From: Symploca sp. SIO1C2
GTDB taxonomy: Bacteria; Cyanobacteriota; Cyanobacteriia; Cyanobacteriales; Coleofasciculaceae
Assembly: GCA_010672925.1 (NCBI GenBank)
Contig: JAAHFP010000001.1
Coordinates: forward strand, 639,250-703,249
Length of the DNA: 64,000 nt
Reading direction: 5' to 3'
Shown here: piece after piece, positions 53,560-62,018 of the stretch
How the letters are laid out: each line of letters opens with the position of its first letter
Numbering within the stretch: position 1 is the first letter of the stretch
Program-made: the position numbers and the translations under genes
Notes under the pieces: generated by a model
The model's input: only the letters and a program-made list of their open reading frames with translations
Database searches by the model: none
Told to the model about the DNA's origin: nothing

Positions 53560-54525
53560 ATGCCGATGAATACCCAAACTAAACCTAATTGGGCTGGAGA
53601 AGGGTTACTTTCCCAATTGGTTAACTTACTAATCCAGACCAAGCCAATTTACAGCCTGATGAAGCAACAAGCAAGGCAAGTACTTATCAAGACGGCGGAG
53701 AAAAACGGTATTAGCTGGCGCAAGAATTGTGAAGTCCTGGAAAAGTCCAGCGCCAAGGAGCAACTAGAAGTAATTACTAATCCTGATATCGCTTACCCGG
53801 ATTACTATCAAGTACCTTTCCATGCTTACTCAGAAGGTAACTTGTGTTGGCAAGCGGCTTTTGAGGCTCCTAGTGCTACCTATTCTATGGGATTGCGGGT
53901 TTGGCCTCAAGAGGATTTGACTTGGGAGGTTGCCCAAAATCGTCTTAGGAGTAGTTTTCATCAACTTTTGGCACAATATATCCCTACAAAGGTGCAGGAT
54001 ATTTTAGATATCGGCTGTTCAGTAGGTATATCTACTTTAGCTCTACACCGTTTTTATCAACAGCAACAGGAGCATCCAATTCACACAGTTGGCCTTGATT
54101 TGTCTCCCTATATGCTAGCAGTGGCAAAAACTTTAGATGTTGATGGGGAGATATCAGAATGGTTGCACGCTCAAGGGGAAAATACGGGATTACCCAGTAA
54201 TTCTTTTGATTTAGTGACTTTGCAATTTGTTGTCCACGAATTGCCGAGTGCCGCGACTATGAAAGTTTTTACCGAGGTTCAGCGCTTACTGCGTCCCGGC
54301 GGTTATCTTGCTTTAGTCGATAATAATCCTCAATCTCCAGTGATTCAAAATCTACCACCAGTGCTGTTTACTTTGATGAAAAGTACTGAGCCTTGGAGTG
54401 ATGAGTATTATATGTTGAATCTAGAAGAGGCTTTGCAAGAAGTGGGTTTTGAACAACCAGTTACCATCCCTAGTGATCCTCGTCATCGGACAATTATTAG
54501 CAGAAAGAGAGAATTGAGAATTTAG
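53560..54525 (+). CDS. Class I SAM-dependent methyltransferase
   Basis: Protein of 321 residues. The methyltransferase core runs from about residue 130 to 260: ILDIGCSVGISTLALHRF, motif post-I VGLDLSPYMLAVAKT, motif II LPSNSFDLVTLQFVVHELPS and motif III LLRPGGYLALVDNNPQ. The N-terminal 120 residues are helical and unassigned, with YPDYYQVPFHAYSEGNLCW. The last motif and size resemble UbiE-like small-molecule methyltransferases. The substrate is unknown and no biosynthetic cluster surrounds it. Confidence 0.85.
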   Translation: MPMNTQTKPNWAGEGLLSQLVNLLIQTKPIYSLMKQQARQVLIKTAEKNGISWRKNCEVLEKSSAKEQLEVITNPDIAYPDYYQVPFHAYSEGNLCWQAAFEAPSATYSMGLRVWPQEDLTWEVAQNRLRSSFHQLLAQYIPTKVQDILDIGCSVGISTLALHRFYQQQQEHPIHTVGLDLSPYMLAVAKTLDVDGEISEWLHAQGENTGLPSNSFDLVTLQFVVHELPSAATMKVFTEVQRLLRPGGYLALVDNNPQSPVIQNLPPVLFTLMKSTEPWSDEYYMLNLEEALQEVGFEQPVTIPSDPRHRTIISRKRELRI

Positions 54526-54599
54526 AAGGTCAAAGAAAAGTCCGTACATTTGTATAAAATTGCTGGCTTCTTTTTGGACTGAAGTCCAACTACTGCTTA

Positions 54600-56018
54600 T
54601 TACTCATTACTTATATTCCCTGCCACAATAATCAAAGAACAAACAGTAATTATGGGTACAACTGGCAGAAAACCCAAAGTCCAAGTTGGGGGAATCAGTT
54701 TTAGTTGAAAACCGATAAGCATAGCTTCTCCCACGAGAATAGAAATTATACAGCTAAGGGGAGGAATATTTTTGCCATAGAGAGCGGCAATTACTGTGGG
54801 AAAGAGAATGGCTAAGCCGGTAAAGGATTGAGTAATAATAGCTAAAATAGTATCTGGTGGATTTAAGGCGATAATTAGTCCAATGCCTGCTAATATAATA
54901 ACCAAAACTCGACCAATAAATGTCTGCTCCTTGAGTGATGCCTGGGGACGCAAGTAGGATATATAGATATCTCTAGTAAGCATCGAACTCAGTGCGAGGA
55001 GTTGCGAATCTAAGGTTGACATAAATGCGGCTAAGGCTCCTACCATGACTAGAGAACCAACCCAAACAGGAGTATATTCTGCCAACATCATCGGCAAAAT
55101 TTGGTCTGTCTCCTTACCAACTAAATCCGGAAACTGAATATGTCCCCACATTCCTATAAGTACAGGACATATAAAGATGATCAGGGTTACCACAGGATAG
55201 AGTACGGCAGAAGCCTTGAGGGAATTAGATGTTTTGGGTAAATAAAACCGCATAAACATCTGGGGAAACATGGGTACACAGAGAAACCAAAGCAGCATAT
55301 AGCTAAACCACTTAGGTTTGGTAAAAAAGTTGTCTACACCCTCTCGCGCAAACAGTTCTGGTTTTAGTTGATGTACAGTTAGATTAGCTTGACTAATCCC
55401 TCCTAGATTATGGGCAACAGTCAAGAGGGCGACAATAATCAAAACAAACATCAAAATTCCTTGCAGCACATCAGTGAGTGCCACACTTTTCATGCCTCCC
55501 ATCAAGACATAAAAGACAATCACCAAGGTTAGAAGACTAGCCCCAGCAAAGTAAGGAATTTGTCCATTAGTCAAATTTTCTAGCAGATAGCCAGCACCGA
55601 TAGGCTGCAAAGCTAAATAGGGTAGAGTAAAAATAACCATAACCGCGAGGAAAATTAATTTCAGCGTCTGGCTACGGCAACAATATTCAATCAACTCTGA
55701 AGGGGTAATCAAGCCTTGTTCTTTACCCAAAATCCAAACTCTGTGACCAATCACATAGAATGATAAAGCAATTAAGCCACTACCCAGGGACATCATAGGA
55801 TAATAACTAATACCAATGCGATAACCTGCTCCAGCAAAGCCGAGAAAAAAGAAGGAACTGAAATTGGTGGCAATTAAGGTAAAAAATAGAACAATTGTTC
55901 CAATTTTGCGGTCGGCGAGGAAATAGTCATCCGGGGTATTTTTTTGTTGACGATAGCCAACGAGACCTAAACCGAGGCTGGATAATAAATAAATAGCAAT
56001 AATTAGGTAAGTAATCAT
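54600..56018 (-). CDS. Sodium/solute symporter (SSS family)
   Basis: Protein of 472 residues with about twelve to thirteen helices. SSS-family marks are the opening YLIIAIYLLSSLGLGLVGYR, then DDYFLADRKIGTIVLFFTLI and the conserved FAGAGYRIGISYYPMMSLGS. The later GALAAFMSTLDSQLLALSSM carries the Ser-Thr pair that usually binds sodium. It should import an organic solute with sodium. The small DUF3311-like protein encoded just upstream on the same strand is a common partner of such symporters. The substrate cannot be told. Confidence 0.88.
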   Translation of the reverse strand: MITYLIIAIYLLSSLGLGLVGYRQQKNTPDDYFLADRKIGTIVLFFTLIATNFSSFFFLGFAGAGYRIGISYYPMMSLGSGLIALSFYVIGHRVWILGKEQGLITPSELIEYCCRSQTLKLIFLAVMVIFTLPYLALQPIGAGYLLENLTNGQIPYFAGASLLTLVIVFYVLMGGMKSVALTDVLQGILMFVLIIVALLTVAHNLGGISQANLTVHQLKPELFAREGVDNFFTKPKWFSYMLLWFLCVPMFPQMFMRFYLPKTSNSLKASAVLYPVVTLIIFICPVLIGMWGHIQFPDLVGKETDQILPMMLAEYTPVWVGSLVMVGALAAFMSTLDSQLLALSSMLTRDIYISYLRPQASLKEQTFIGRVLVIILAGIGLIIALNPPDTILAIITQSFTGLAILFPTVIAALYGKNIPPLSCIISILVGEAMLIGFQLKLIPPTWTLGFLPVVPIITVCSLIIVAGNISNE

Positions 56019-56045
56019 CTGATGGTTTAAACGACTGACCAGAGA

Positions 56046-56140
56046 TATTTTAGATTTTAGATTTTAGATTTTAGATTTTAGATTTTAACTGTACAGCTGT
56101 CTTCCTACCTACCACCTGCCACCTACCACCTACCACCTGC
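56046..56140. repeat. Two heptamer arrays, (ATTTTAG)n and (CACCTAC)n
   Basis: Six ATTTTAG units (56046-56087) are followed after 18 bases by five CTACCAC/CTGCCAC units (56106-56140). They fill the 130-base gap between the symporter and its DUF3311-like partner. Confidence 0.88.
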
Positions 56141-56148
56141 TTCTTAAC

Positions 56149-56358
56149 CTACTTGGACAAGGTCTCCCAGAAGGTTAAAGAAAAGGCTAACAAAGCGATA
56201 ATCAGTACAAGTTGCAAGCCGAGTAAATAGAAAAGCCAAGTAGGAAGATACAACCAGGTAAAAGATACTTGTTGTTCCCAAGACCAAAAATCCAGGGAAA
56301 GGAAAAAGATGAGGGTAAAGCAGAAAAGCCAAAACCATGATGATTGAATAATTTTCAT
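56149..56358 (-). CDS. DUF3311-like two-helix membrane protein
   Basis: Protein of 69 residues with two helices, FWLFCFTLIFFLSLDFW and LFYLLGLQLVLIIALLAFSL, joined by a short loop with aromatic residues. It precedes the SSS symporter gene on the same strand. In many bacteria small proteins of this kind (DUF3311, YhdT-like) accompany symporters of this family, and this one may help its assembly or activity. Because it is short, context and hydrophobicity carry the call. Confidence 0.7.
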   Translation of the reverse strand: MKIIQSSWFWLFCFTLIFFLSLDFWSWEQQVSFTWLYLPTWLFYLLGLQLVLIIALLAFSLTFWETLSK

Positions 56359-56386
56359 CTAGGGGAGGGTGTCGGGGGTTCCTAAT

Positions 56387-56419
56387 AAAAAAGCTTCGCT
56401 AGGGAATATCCAAGCGAAG
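56387..56419 (-). terminator. Candidate Rho-independent terminator
   Basis: On the - strand, CTTCGCT and AGCGAAG form a 7-bp stem around GGATATTCCC-type loop bases, and CTTTTTTATT follows. It would end transcription arriving from the glycan locus to the right before the symporter operon. Confidence 0.6.
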
Positions 56420-56844
56420 TTCACCGTCAAATTAAACAGGGTTGTAAGGTTAATGTTAAATTATATTTAGGGTCTTTATCTTGGCTGACCCCATTTGAAC
56501 TAATATTAAGCATGTCATGAAATCCACACTAAGTATAATTACTTAAGTATTTCTTCATATTTAGATTGATTGCGATCGCTCAATATTGGTAAATTTTTGT
56601 TACAGAGATCTCGATAATAGGCATTAATGTGGTTTGTGCGATCGCAATAGGGGTAAAGAGTGATACGTGAATGTAGTTCAAGGGTTCTTACCGAATTGAC
56701 CGAAAAAAACAAGGATACAAGCCCCCGGATTTATCCGTGGAAAAAACAAAGATTTTATCATTATTCCAAGCCCCTGGCTTTAGATATGGGGTCAATCTAA
56801 AATCTAAAATCTAAAATCTAAAATTGATTGACCTGCTCCCAGTC
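56420..56844. other. Gap with IS200/IS605-like end fragments and heptamers
   Basis: No gene is visible. At 56721-56744, AAGCCCCCGGATTTATCCGT followed by GG, and at 56768-56790, AAGCCCCTGGCTTTAGATAT followed by GGGG, resemble the terminal hairpins of IS200/IS605-type elements in decayed form. ATCTAAA heptamers follow at 56794-56825, up to the methyltransferase stop. Confidence 0.45.
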
Positions 56845-57657
56845 TCAACAAGTTGATAGCTCATTTTTCCTCATAATTACGACAAACTCAATTCCATTCT
56901 TTTGGAGTAGTTCAATCTCAAACTTGAGTGATAATTGGTTTTTACAGTAGAGCAGCAATTCGACAAACTCCATCTGAGTCCAGACATGAAAATGAATGCT
57001 GTAATTGATATCCATCAGACGTTGAATGTAGGCAGCAACCTTGTCTTCAGGAACTTTATTCACTACCCTAGTCCACTCATCAAAGTGGGAGAATTTTGAA
57101 CCATCAGGGCCTTCGGTATAATCGCGAATCAGATGTTCCAGAGGTGTTAAAGGGCGATCGCAATCAAAAGTATATCGCTTATCTGGTACTGCCATATAGA
57201 GAATACCACCTGGCTTGAGTACTCTTAGATGATGCTCAATCGTGCCAATGGGGTTCTGGCAATGTTCAATCATGTGATTGGCAATCACAAAGTCAACTGA
57301 AGCATCAGCTATCGATGGTAGGGTTTCACCATCATCAATAATATTGATCTCTACTAATTCATACTCCCCTAATTCGGGATACTGCTTTCTGAGATCAGCA
57401 ACCGATAGACGATCAACATAATCTACCTGAGCATGAGGAGGAATCTCCAGGGGTGAATGCAGCGCACCAATTTCAATCCCCTTACCAGATAAATAATGCC
57501 AAGCGATTTGCCTACGTAATGCCTGTTCAGGTGAAATTGGTGTAGTAGACTCTACTTGAGTAGGTTCTACCTGAGTAGGCTTTAACTGAGCTGACTGCTC
57601 ATTTTGGGTAACTAGGTGTTTAACTTTTTTAGTAACTCTTTCTAAAATTGAAGTCAT
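56845..57657 (-). CDS. Class I SAM methyltransferase in glycan locus
   Basis: Protein of 270 residues. After an N-terminal stretch with a short repeat (PTQVEPTQVEST) comes the methyltransferase core: KGIEIGALHSPLEIP (motif I in the GIEIG form), DFVIANHMIEHCQNPIGTIE, and LRVLKPGGILYMAVPDKRYT. The FDCDRPLTPLEHLIRDYTEG region is typical of methyltransferases encoded in cyanobacterial glycan loci. It probably modifies a sugar or glycan end. It is the last gene of the - strand glycan run, 65 bases after the two-domain glycosyltransferase. Confidence 0.82.
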   Translation of the reverse strand: MTSILERVTKKVKHLVTQNEQSAQLKPTQVEPTQVESTTPISPEQALRRQIAWHYLSGKGIEIGALHSPLEIPPHAQVDYVDRLSVADLRKQYPELGEYELVEINIIDDGETLPSIADASVDFVIANHMIEHCQNPIGTIEHHLRVLKPGGILYMAVPDKRYTFDCDRPLTPLEHLIRDYTEGPDGSKFSHFDEWTRVVNKVPEDKVAAYIQRLMDINYSIHFHVWTQMEFVELLLYCKNQLSLKFEIELLQKNGIEFVVIMRKNELSTC

Positions 57658-57722
57658 AGTTGGGGAATAGGGAATAGGAAATGTACCTCACAGATGGGAG
57701 AATTGCTATATCCAAAGTTAAT

Positions 57723-59654
57723 CTATAACTCAAGACTAAAATCCTCAGTTTTACTACTTAAATTAAGACTGTAGCAGGGGTCATATTGAATGATTTTTTG
57801 CCATTTATCTTGCATATACTTAATTTCTTTACCAAATCGAATTTGTTTTTCCACGGTATCCTCATACCCTCGACTCTTGGACTCATAGTGATAGAGCACT
57901 ACATGGGGTAAGTAGATATTACGGTAGCCTTTTTCTACTATTTTAAAACAAAAGTCAACATCATTAAACGCAATGGTTAGTTCTTCTTCAAAACCACCAA
58001 CCTCTTCAAAGACGTTACGCCGACACATCAAACAAGCAGCGGTAACAGCTGAATAGTTATTGACAGTTTGCAGTTGACCAAAATAACCAGGAGAGTCGGA
58101 GGTATAATATTTATGACTATGACCAGCAACACCTCCAATGCCTGCTATTACCCCAGCATGTTGTATCGTCTTGTCAGGATACAGCAGCATTGCCCCCACT
58201 GCACCAATAGTCGGGCGTTGAGCTTGTTCCACCATTGCCTCTAGCCAATCGGGATTGACAACTTCTGTATCATTATTTAAAAACAGCAGGTACTCTCCCT
58301 GGCAATGTTCAACAGCATAGTTGTTGATTTTGGAAAAATTAAACGGAATATCTAGTAACTGGTAGCTAAATCTATCGGGTTCTTTACTTTGCCAGTTTTG
58401 GATTACCTGCTTAGCTTTGGCTTCAGTACTACCATTATCAATCAGCAATACCTCATAATTGGGGTATTTGGTTTTGGCAAAAATCGACTGCAAACAATTA
58501 TCAAGAATATTGCCCAAATTTTTGGTAGGGATAATGATACTGACTTTCTTGGATTCCTTAATCTCATACCTAACAATATGATGACCAAAAGGAAGAGGAA
58601 TGACTCTCGCTGATGATTCCCCGCGTCGTTGCAGTGCATCAGCTAGGGCTTTCTGTGCCGCATTCATGGCATAGCTTTTGCTGTCCAAACTGCTGGCAGT
58701 AGAAGCGGCATGACTCCGCCAGTGATATAAAATCTTGGGAATATGGAAAATGTTGTCAGTTTTTTCAGTGAGTCTCAATACCAAGTCATAGTCTTGAGAA
58801 CCTTCATAGCCAACCCTAAATCCTCCAATTTCCGTAATTAATGCACGGCGATAGGCTCCCAGGTGAGCAGTGTACATCCGAGATAAGAAGGAGTCTGGAC
58901 ACCAATCTGGCTTAAAAAATGGTTCCTTGAATTTACCATCATCTTGAATCTTATCTTCATCGGAGTAGATCATGTCAGCATGGGGATGCTTATTGAGGAG
59001 CAAGACAATTTCATACAAAGCATCCTGGCTTAACAAGTCGTCATGATCTAGTAGTGCGACAAACTCTCCTGTCGCCAACTCTAAAGCTGAATTAGAAGCC
59101 TGAGAAATATGACCGTTTTCTTCTCTCCAGAGTACTTTAATCCGTTGATCTTTCTGCCTGTACTCTTCTAAGATTAGTCTGACATCACTATTGGTAGAAC
59201 CATCATCGGCAATACATAACTCCCAGTAGGGATAAACCTGGGCCAAAACCGACTCAATCGCCTCCCGTAAGAAAGCTGCCGGTGGATTAAATACCGGCAT
59301 AATAACACTAATGACTGGCTGGTAACTAAATACTGCCACAGTCTGAGCCATCTGGTGCAAGTCAGCTTGCCTGGGATAATGATTGTTCAGCCATTGCTGA
59401 TAGTTGATGTCATCACTTTGGGATGTGTCTGGCAGAGGTTCAACTGGCGGTGCTTCCCCTTCCAGCTTTTGAGAGATTTTTTTGAATATCTTGGCTGTGG
59501 CATACCGAAGTCCTCGCGCTTTTACCACTGCCATCAGATGCTTGACTCTTGACAGCCAATAACTGTAGCGTAAGCTACCATTTGTCGCCAACCCAACGAC
59601 ACGCTTTAATCTCGATCTTACTGTTTGCAATTTACCGAACTTATTATTGGCCAT
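57723..59654 (-). CDS. Two-domain family 2 glycosyltransferase
   Basis: Protein of 643 residues with two GT-A domains in tandem. The first (about 110-330) has VISVIMPVFNPPAAFLREAI, CIADDGSTNSDV and ALLDHDDLLSQDALYEI. The second (about 365-600) has KVSIIIPTKNLGNILDNCLQ, LLIDNGSTEAKA, LFLNNDTEVVNPDWLEAM, and GGFEEELTIAFNDVDFCFKI. Such enzymes often add two sugars in turn, or polymerise, on the cytoplasmic side. It lies 237 bases downstream of the WbdD-like gene in the same direction and is a candidate for building the chain that WbdD-like terminates and Wzt exports. Confidence 0.88.
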   Translation of the reverse strand: MANNKFGKLQTVRSRLKRVVGLATNGSLRYSYWLSRVKHLMAVVKARGLRYATAKIFKKISQKLEGEAPPVEPLPDTSQSDDINYQQWLNNHYPRQADLHQMAQTVAVFSYQPVISVIMPVFNPPAAFLREAIESVLAQVYPYWELCIADDGSTNSDVRLILEEYRQKDQRIKVLWREENGHISQASNSALELATGEFVALLDHDDLLSQDALYEIVLLLNKHPHADMIYSDEDKIQDDGKFKEPFFKPDWCPDSFLSRMYTAHLGAYRRALITEIGGFRVGYEGSQDYDLVLRLTEKTDNIFHIPKILYHWRSHAASTASSLDSKSYAMNAAQKALADALQRRGESSARVIPLPFGHHIVRYEIKESKKVSIIIPTKNLGNILDNCLQSIFAKTKYPNYEVLLIDNGSTEAKAKQVIQNWQSKEPDRFSYQLLDIPFNFSKINNYAVEHCQGEYLLFLNNDTEVVNPDWLEAMVEQAQRPTIGAVGAMLLYPDKTIQHAGVIAGIGGVAGHSHKYYTSDSPGYFGQLQTVNNYSAVTAACLMCRRNVFEEVGGFEEELTIAFNDVDFCFKIVEKGYRNIYLPHVVLYHYESKSRGYEDTVEKQIRFGKEIKYMQDKWQKIIQYDPCYSLNLSSKTEDFSLEL

Positions 59655-59891
59655 AGCAATAATAACTGACTAGTACCACTGGGTGAAATTCAAAATTCAA
59701 AATTCAAAATTCAAAATTTGCTCACCATACTACGCAAACAAAATGCTTATAGAGTAAGGATTATACCGATTTAAAAAGTCAGATATCGCTAAGCACACTG
59801 CGCTTAGGACACTCGCAATCTGCAGCAAACCACCTGTATAACTTCTTCCTTCTGCCTCCTGCCTCCTGCCTTCTGCCTTCTGCTATATACA
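59655..59891. repeat. Gap with (ATTCAAA)n and CTGCCTC repeats
   Basis: Four ATTCAAA heptamers at 59686-59718 and a CTGCCTCCTGCCTCCTGCC stretch at 59850-59880. No gene is visible between them. Confidence 0.75.
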
Positions 59892-62000
59892 TCAATCATC
59901 GCCTTTTAACCCCAAACTCTGTTTCAGCCTAAACCATCCCTGGCGCAACTTCCAAAACTTACTACTCTCCATGCCCGTAATGGTCGCCTGATTCTGTTGT
60001 AGCTGAGATTGAGTTTGCTGTAGCTGGGATTGAGTTTGCTCCCAGTTTGCTTGAGTTTGCTGTAGCTGGGATTGAGTTTGCTCCCAGTTTGCTTGAGTTT
60101 GCTGTAGCTGGGATTGAGTTTGCTGTAGCTGGGATTGAGTTTGCTGTAGCTGGGATTGAGTTTGCTGTAGCTGGTGTAGCTGGGATTGAGCCTGGTGTAG
60201 CTGGGATTGAGTTTGCTCCCAGTTTGCCTGAGTTTGCTGTAACTCTTTTCTTGTGTTATACAGCTGAAACCACAAGCGATAGGGAGCTTTTGCTACCAGT
60301 AATGATTCGGTTTTAGAGTAAACGCCCCTCACATAATCATCAAAGCTGACGGTTTTGAGTAAAGGGTTGATTTGTTTTTGGAAAATCCACTCCCTTGCTA
60401 AAAAATCTCTGAATTCTTCAGGGGTGATATCCAAAGATATTAATTGGAAACAGAACAAGATGAATGATGGTAAAGACTTATCTGAAAGGGATTCATCTAA
60501 ATGCAAATCTATCCAAGGGTAGATTTTTTGATGAATATAAATCAGACACCGGAAGAGGACAAACTTAATCGGTAACTTTTCGGTAAAGCACCACTCTTGG
60601 TCTACATATTCGACCTTGCCACTAGTCGTAACAATCAGATTTCCTGGGCCACAGTCTACATAGATACCAGGAATTTCTGTGGCACTGCCAAGAGTACGGT
60701 TAGCTTCTTGTACCAGGAAATTGTACCAGGTTTCGAGAGGATATTTTAGACTAGCCTCTACGGTAGAAGTCTTATTTCTGATTGCCTTAACAAGCAACTC
60801 CATCACTGTGACACCGGCAAAAAATTTACTCTGAATTTTGGGATAATGCTTTAAGCCTGCCTCGGTTTCTGTTGCGGACGTAGTCACATCAGGGTATAGC
60901 GGTTCTTTGGTAACAATTAATTTTTGTTCACTGTTGCTGGTTAAAGTAACTTGAGACATGAATTTGTGCAATCGGTTCATTACCGAGAACTTCCAGACAA
61001 GGCAGTTGGAGTTGAGATACTGATTAATACTTGCTGGGGATTGACTAGCTAAGATTAAAAAAGAATTACTCATTTGGGGTAAAAAGCCATTGGCTTCGAT
61101 TTGCTTAGCCACCAATAGTTCCTGAAATAGCTCTAGTGGTTGATGAGAGTAATCCTGGGAATTATTATAACTAAGCCATTGGTAGAGAAAAGGCTCAATT
61201 TGACCTGGCTGCTTTTCTGGTAAAGTAAAGAGCACATCAGGCAATTTATAGTCGGGGAAGGGGTACAAAAAGTGAAAATAGTCTAAGTCAGTAGACTGAA
61301 GGAGAATCTCTAACTCTTTCTTGCCAAAAGTTCTTAGCGACTGACCAGTATTATAGCCTTCTATACCATCGAACAATACTCTTGTATGATCTTCACTACA
61401 TCCAGCAAAGTATTTGAGTCCGAGTTTATTTTCAATGGCTACAATCAAGATGCCATCAGCTGCTAAATTTTGCTTGGCGATCTCAATAGCTTTCTGATAA
61501 GGGTTAACTGCTTGAATAAAGGATTCGCTGTACTCCAACACTCCAATTAAAGTTACTACGTCGAACTTTTCGGAAAATGTAAGATCTTGAAACTGTCCAC
61601 AAACGATCTCAACATTAGCTAGATCCCGACATCTCAAAGCAGCGAGTTCTGCTCTCTTTCTACTACCCTCAACCGCTACTACCTTGGGTAGATTCTCCCC
61701 TAGGTATCTAGTAATAGCTCCACATCCTGCCCCCAACTCTAGTACATTTCGACAATGGTTTAATTGTAAAGGACGCAGCAGATTACTCCGTTTTGGACTA
61801 AGATGATATTCAGAAGGCCAATCCCGGATTGAGCTTGTCAATTCCAGGGAATGGCAACTGAGATCTGAGGCTTGTTTGAGGCAATGTTCTAGATAGGCTT
61901 CCGCTTCTCCTCCGTCTGAATATAGAAAGGCAGATTCCTCTTGACGCGGTAGCCAGATATTTGCTACAGAATCTTGATGAAAATCTTCTGGATATTGCAT
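59892..62000 (-). CDS. WbdD-like methyltransferase-kinase-coiled-coil protein (glycan chain terminator)
   Basis: Protein of 702 residues with three parts. Residues about 80-260 are a SAM methyltransferase (VLELGAGCGAITRYLGENL, VVAVEGSRKRAELAAL, FDVVTLIGVLEYS). Residues about 400-560 look like a kinase fold: YVDCGPGNLIV (about 446-456) has the D-x3-P-x-N catalytic-loop pattern and VEYVDQEW a DFG-like Asp. Residues about 584-675 are a Gln-rich heptad coiled coil (SQLQQTQ, ANWEQTQ units). It ends SSKFWKLRQGWFRLKQS, an amphipathic tail. E. coli O9a WbdD has the same order and nearly the same length; it caps the O-chain and its coil sets chain length. The coil is encoded by 21-bp tandem repeats, so its length may vary. 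Confidence 0.72.
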   Translation of the reverse strand: MQYPEDFHQDSVANIWLPRQEESAFLYSDGGEAEAYLEHCLKQASDLSCHSLELTSSIRDWPSEYHLSPKRSNLLRPLQLNHCRNVLELGAGCGAITRYLGENLPKVVAVEGSRKRAELAALRCRDLANVEIVCGQFQDLTFSEKFDVVTLIGVLEYSESFIQAVNPYQKAIEIAKQNLAADGILIVAIENKLGLKYFAGCSEDHTRVLFDGIEGYNTGQSLRTFGKKELEILLQSTDLDYFHFLYPFPDYKLPDVLFTLPEKQPGQIEPFLYQWLSYNNSQDYSHQPLELFQELLVAKQIEANGFLPQMSNSFLILASQSPASINQYLNSNCLVWKFSVMNRLHKFMSQVTLTSNSEQKLIVTKEPLYPDVTTSATETEAGLKHYPKIQSKFFAGVTVMELLVKAIRNKTSTVEASLKYPLETWYNFLVQEANRTLGSATEIPGIYVDCGPGNLIVTTSGKVEYVDQEWCFTEKLPIKFVLFRCLIYIHQKIYPWIDLHLDESLSDKSLPSFILFCFQLISLDITPEEFRDFLAREWIFQKQINPLLKTVSFDDYVRGVYSKTESLLVAKAPYRLWFQLYNTRKELQQTQANWEQTQSQLHQAQSQLHQLQQTQSQLQQTQSQLQQTQSQLQQTQANWEQTQSQLQQTQANWEQTQSQLQQTQSQLQQNQATITGMESSKFWKLRQGWFRLKQSLGLKGDD
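59990..60245. repeat. 21-bp coding repeats (coiled coil of the WbdD-like gene)
   Basis: About twelve 21-base units, of the type GAGTTTGCTGTAGCTGGGAT plus one base on the + strand, alternate with a variant containing TTTGCTCCCAG. Each unit encodes one heptad. Several neighbours are identical at the DNA level. Confidence 0.9.
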
Positions 62001-62018
62001 TAATTTATTCTAATAGTA

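Noticed and set aside
60047-60316. An 89-residue + strand frame with FAVAGIE repeats
   Set aside because: It is the antisense shadow of the 21-bp coiled-coil repeats in the WbdD-like gene.
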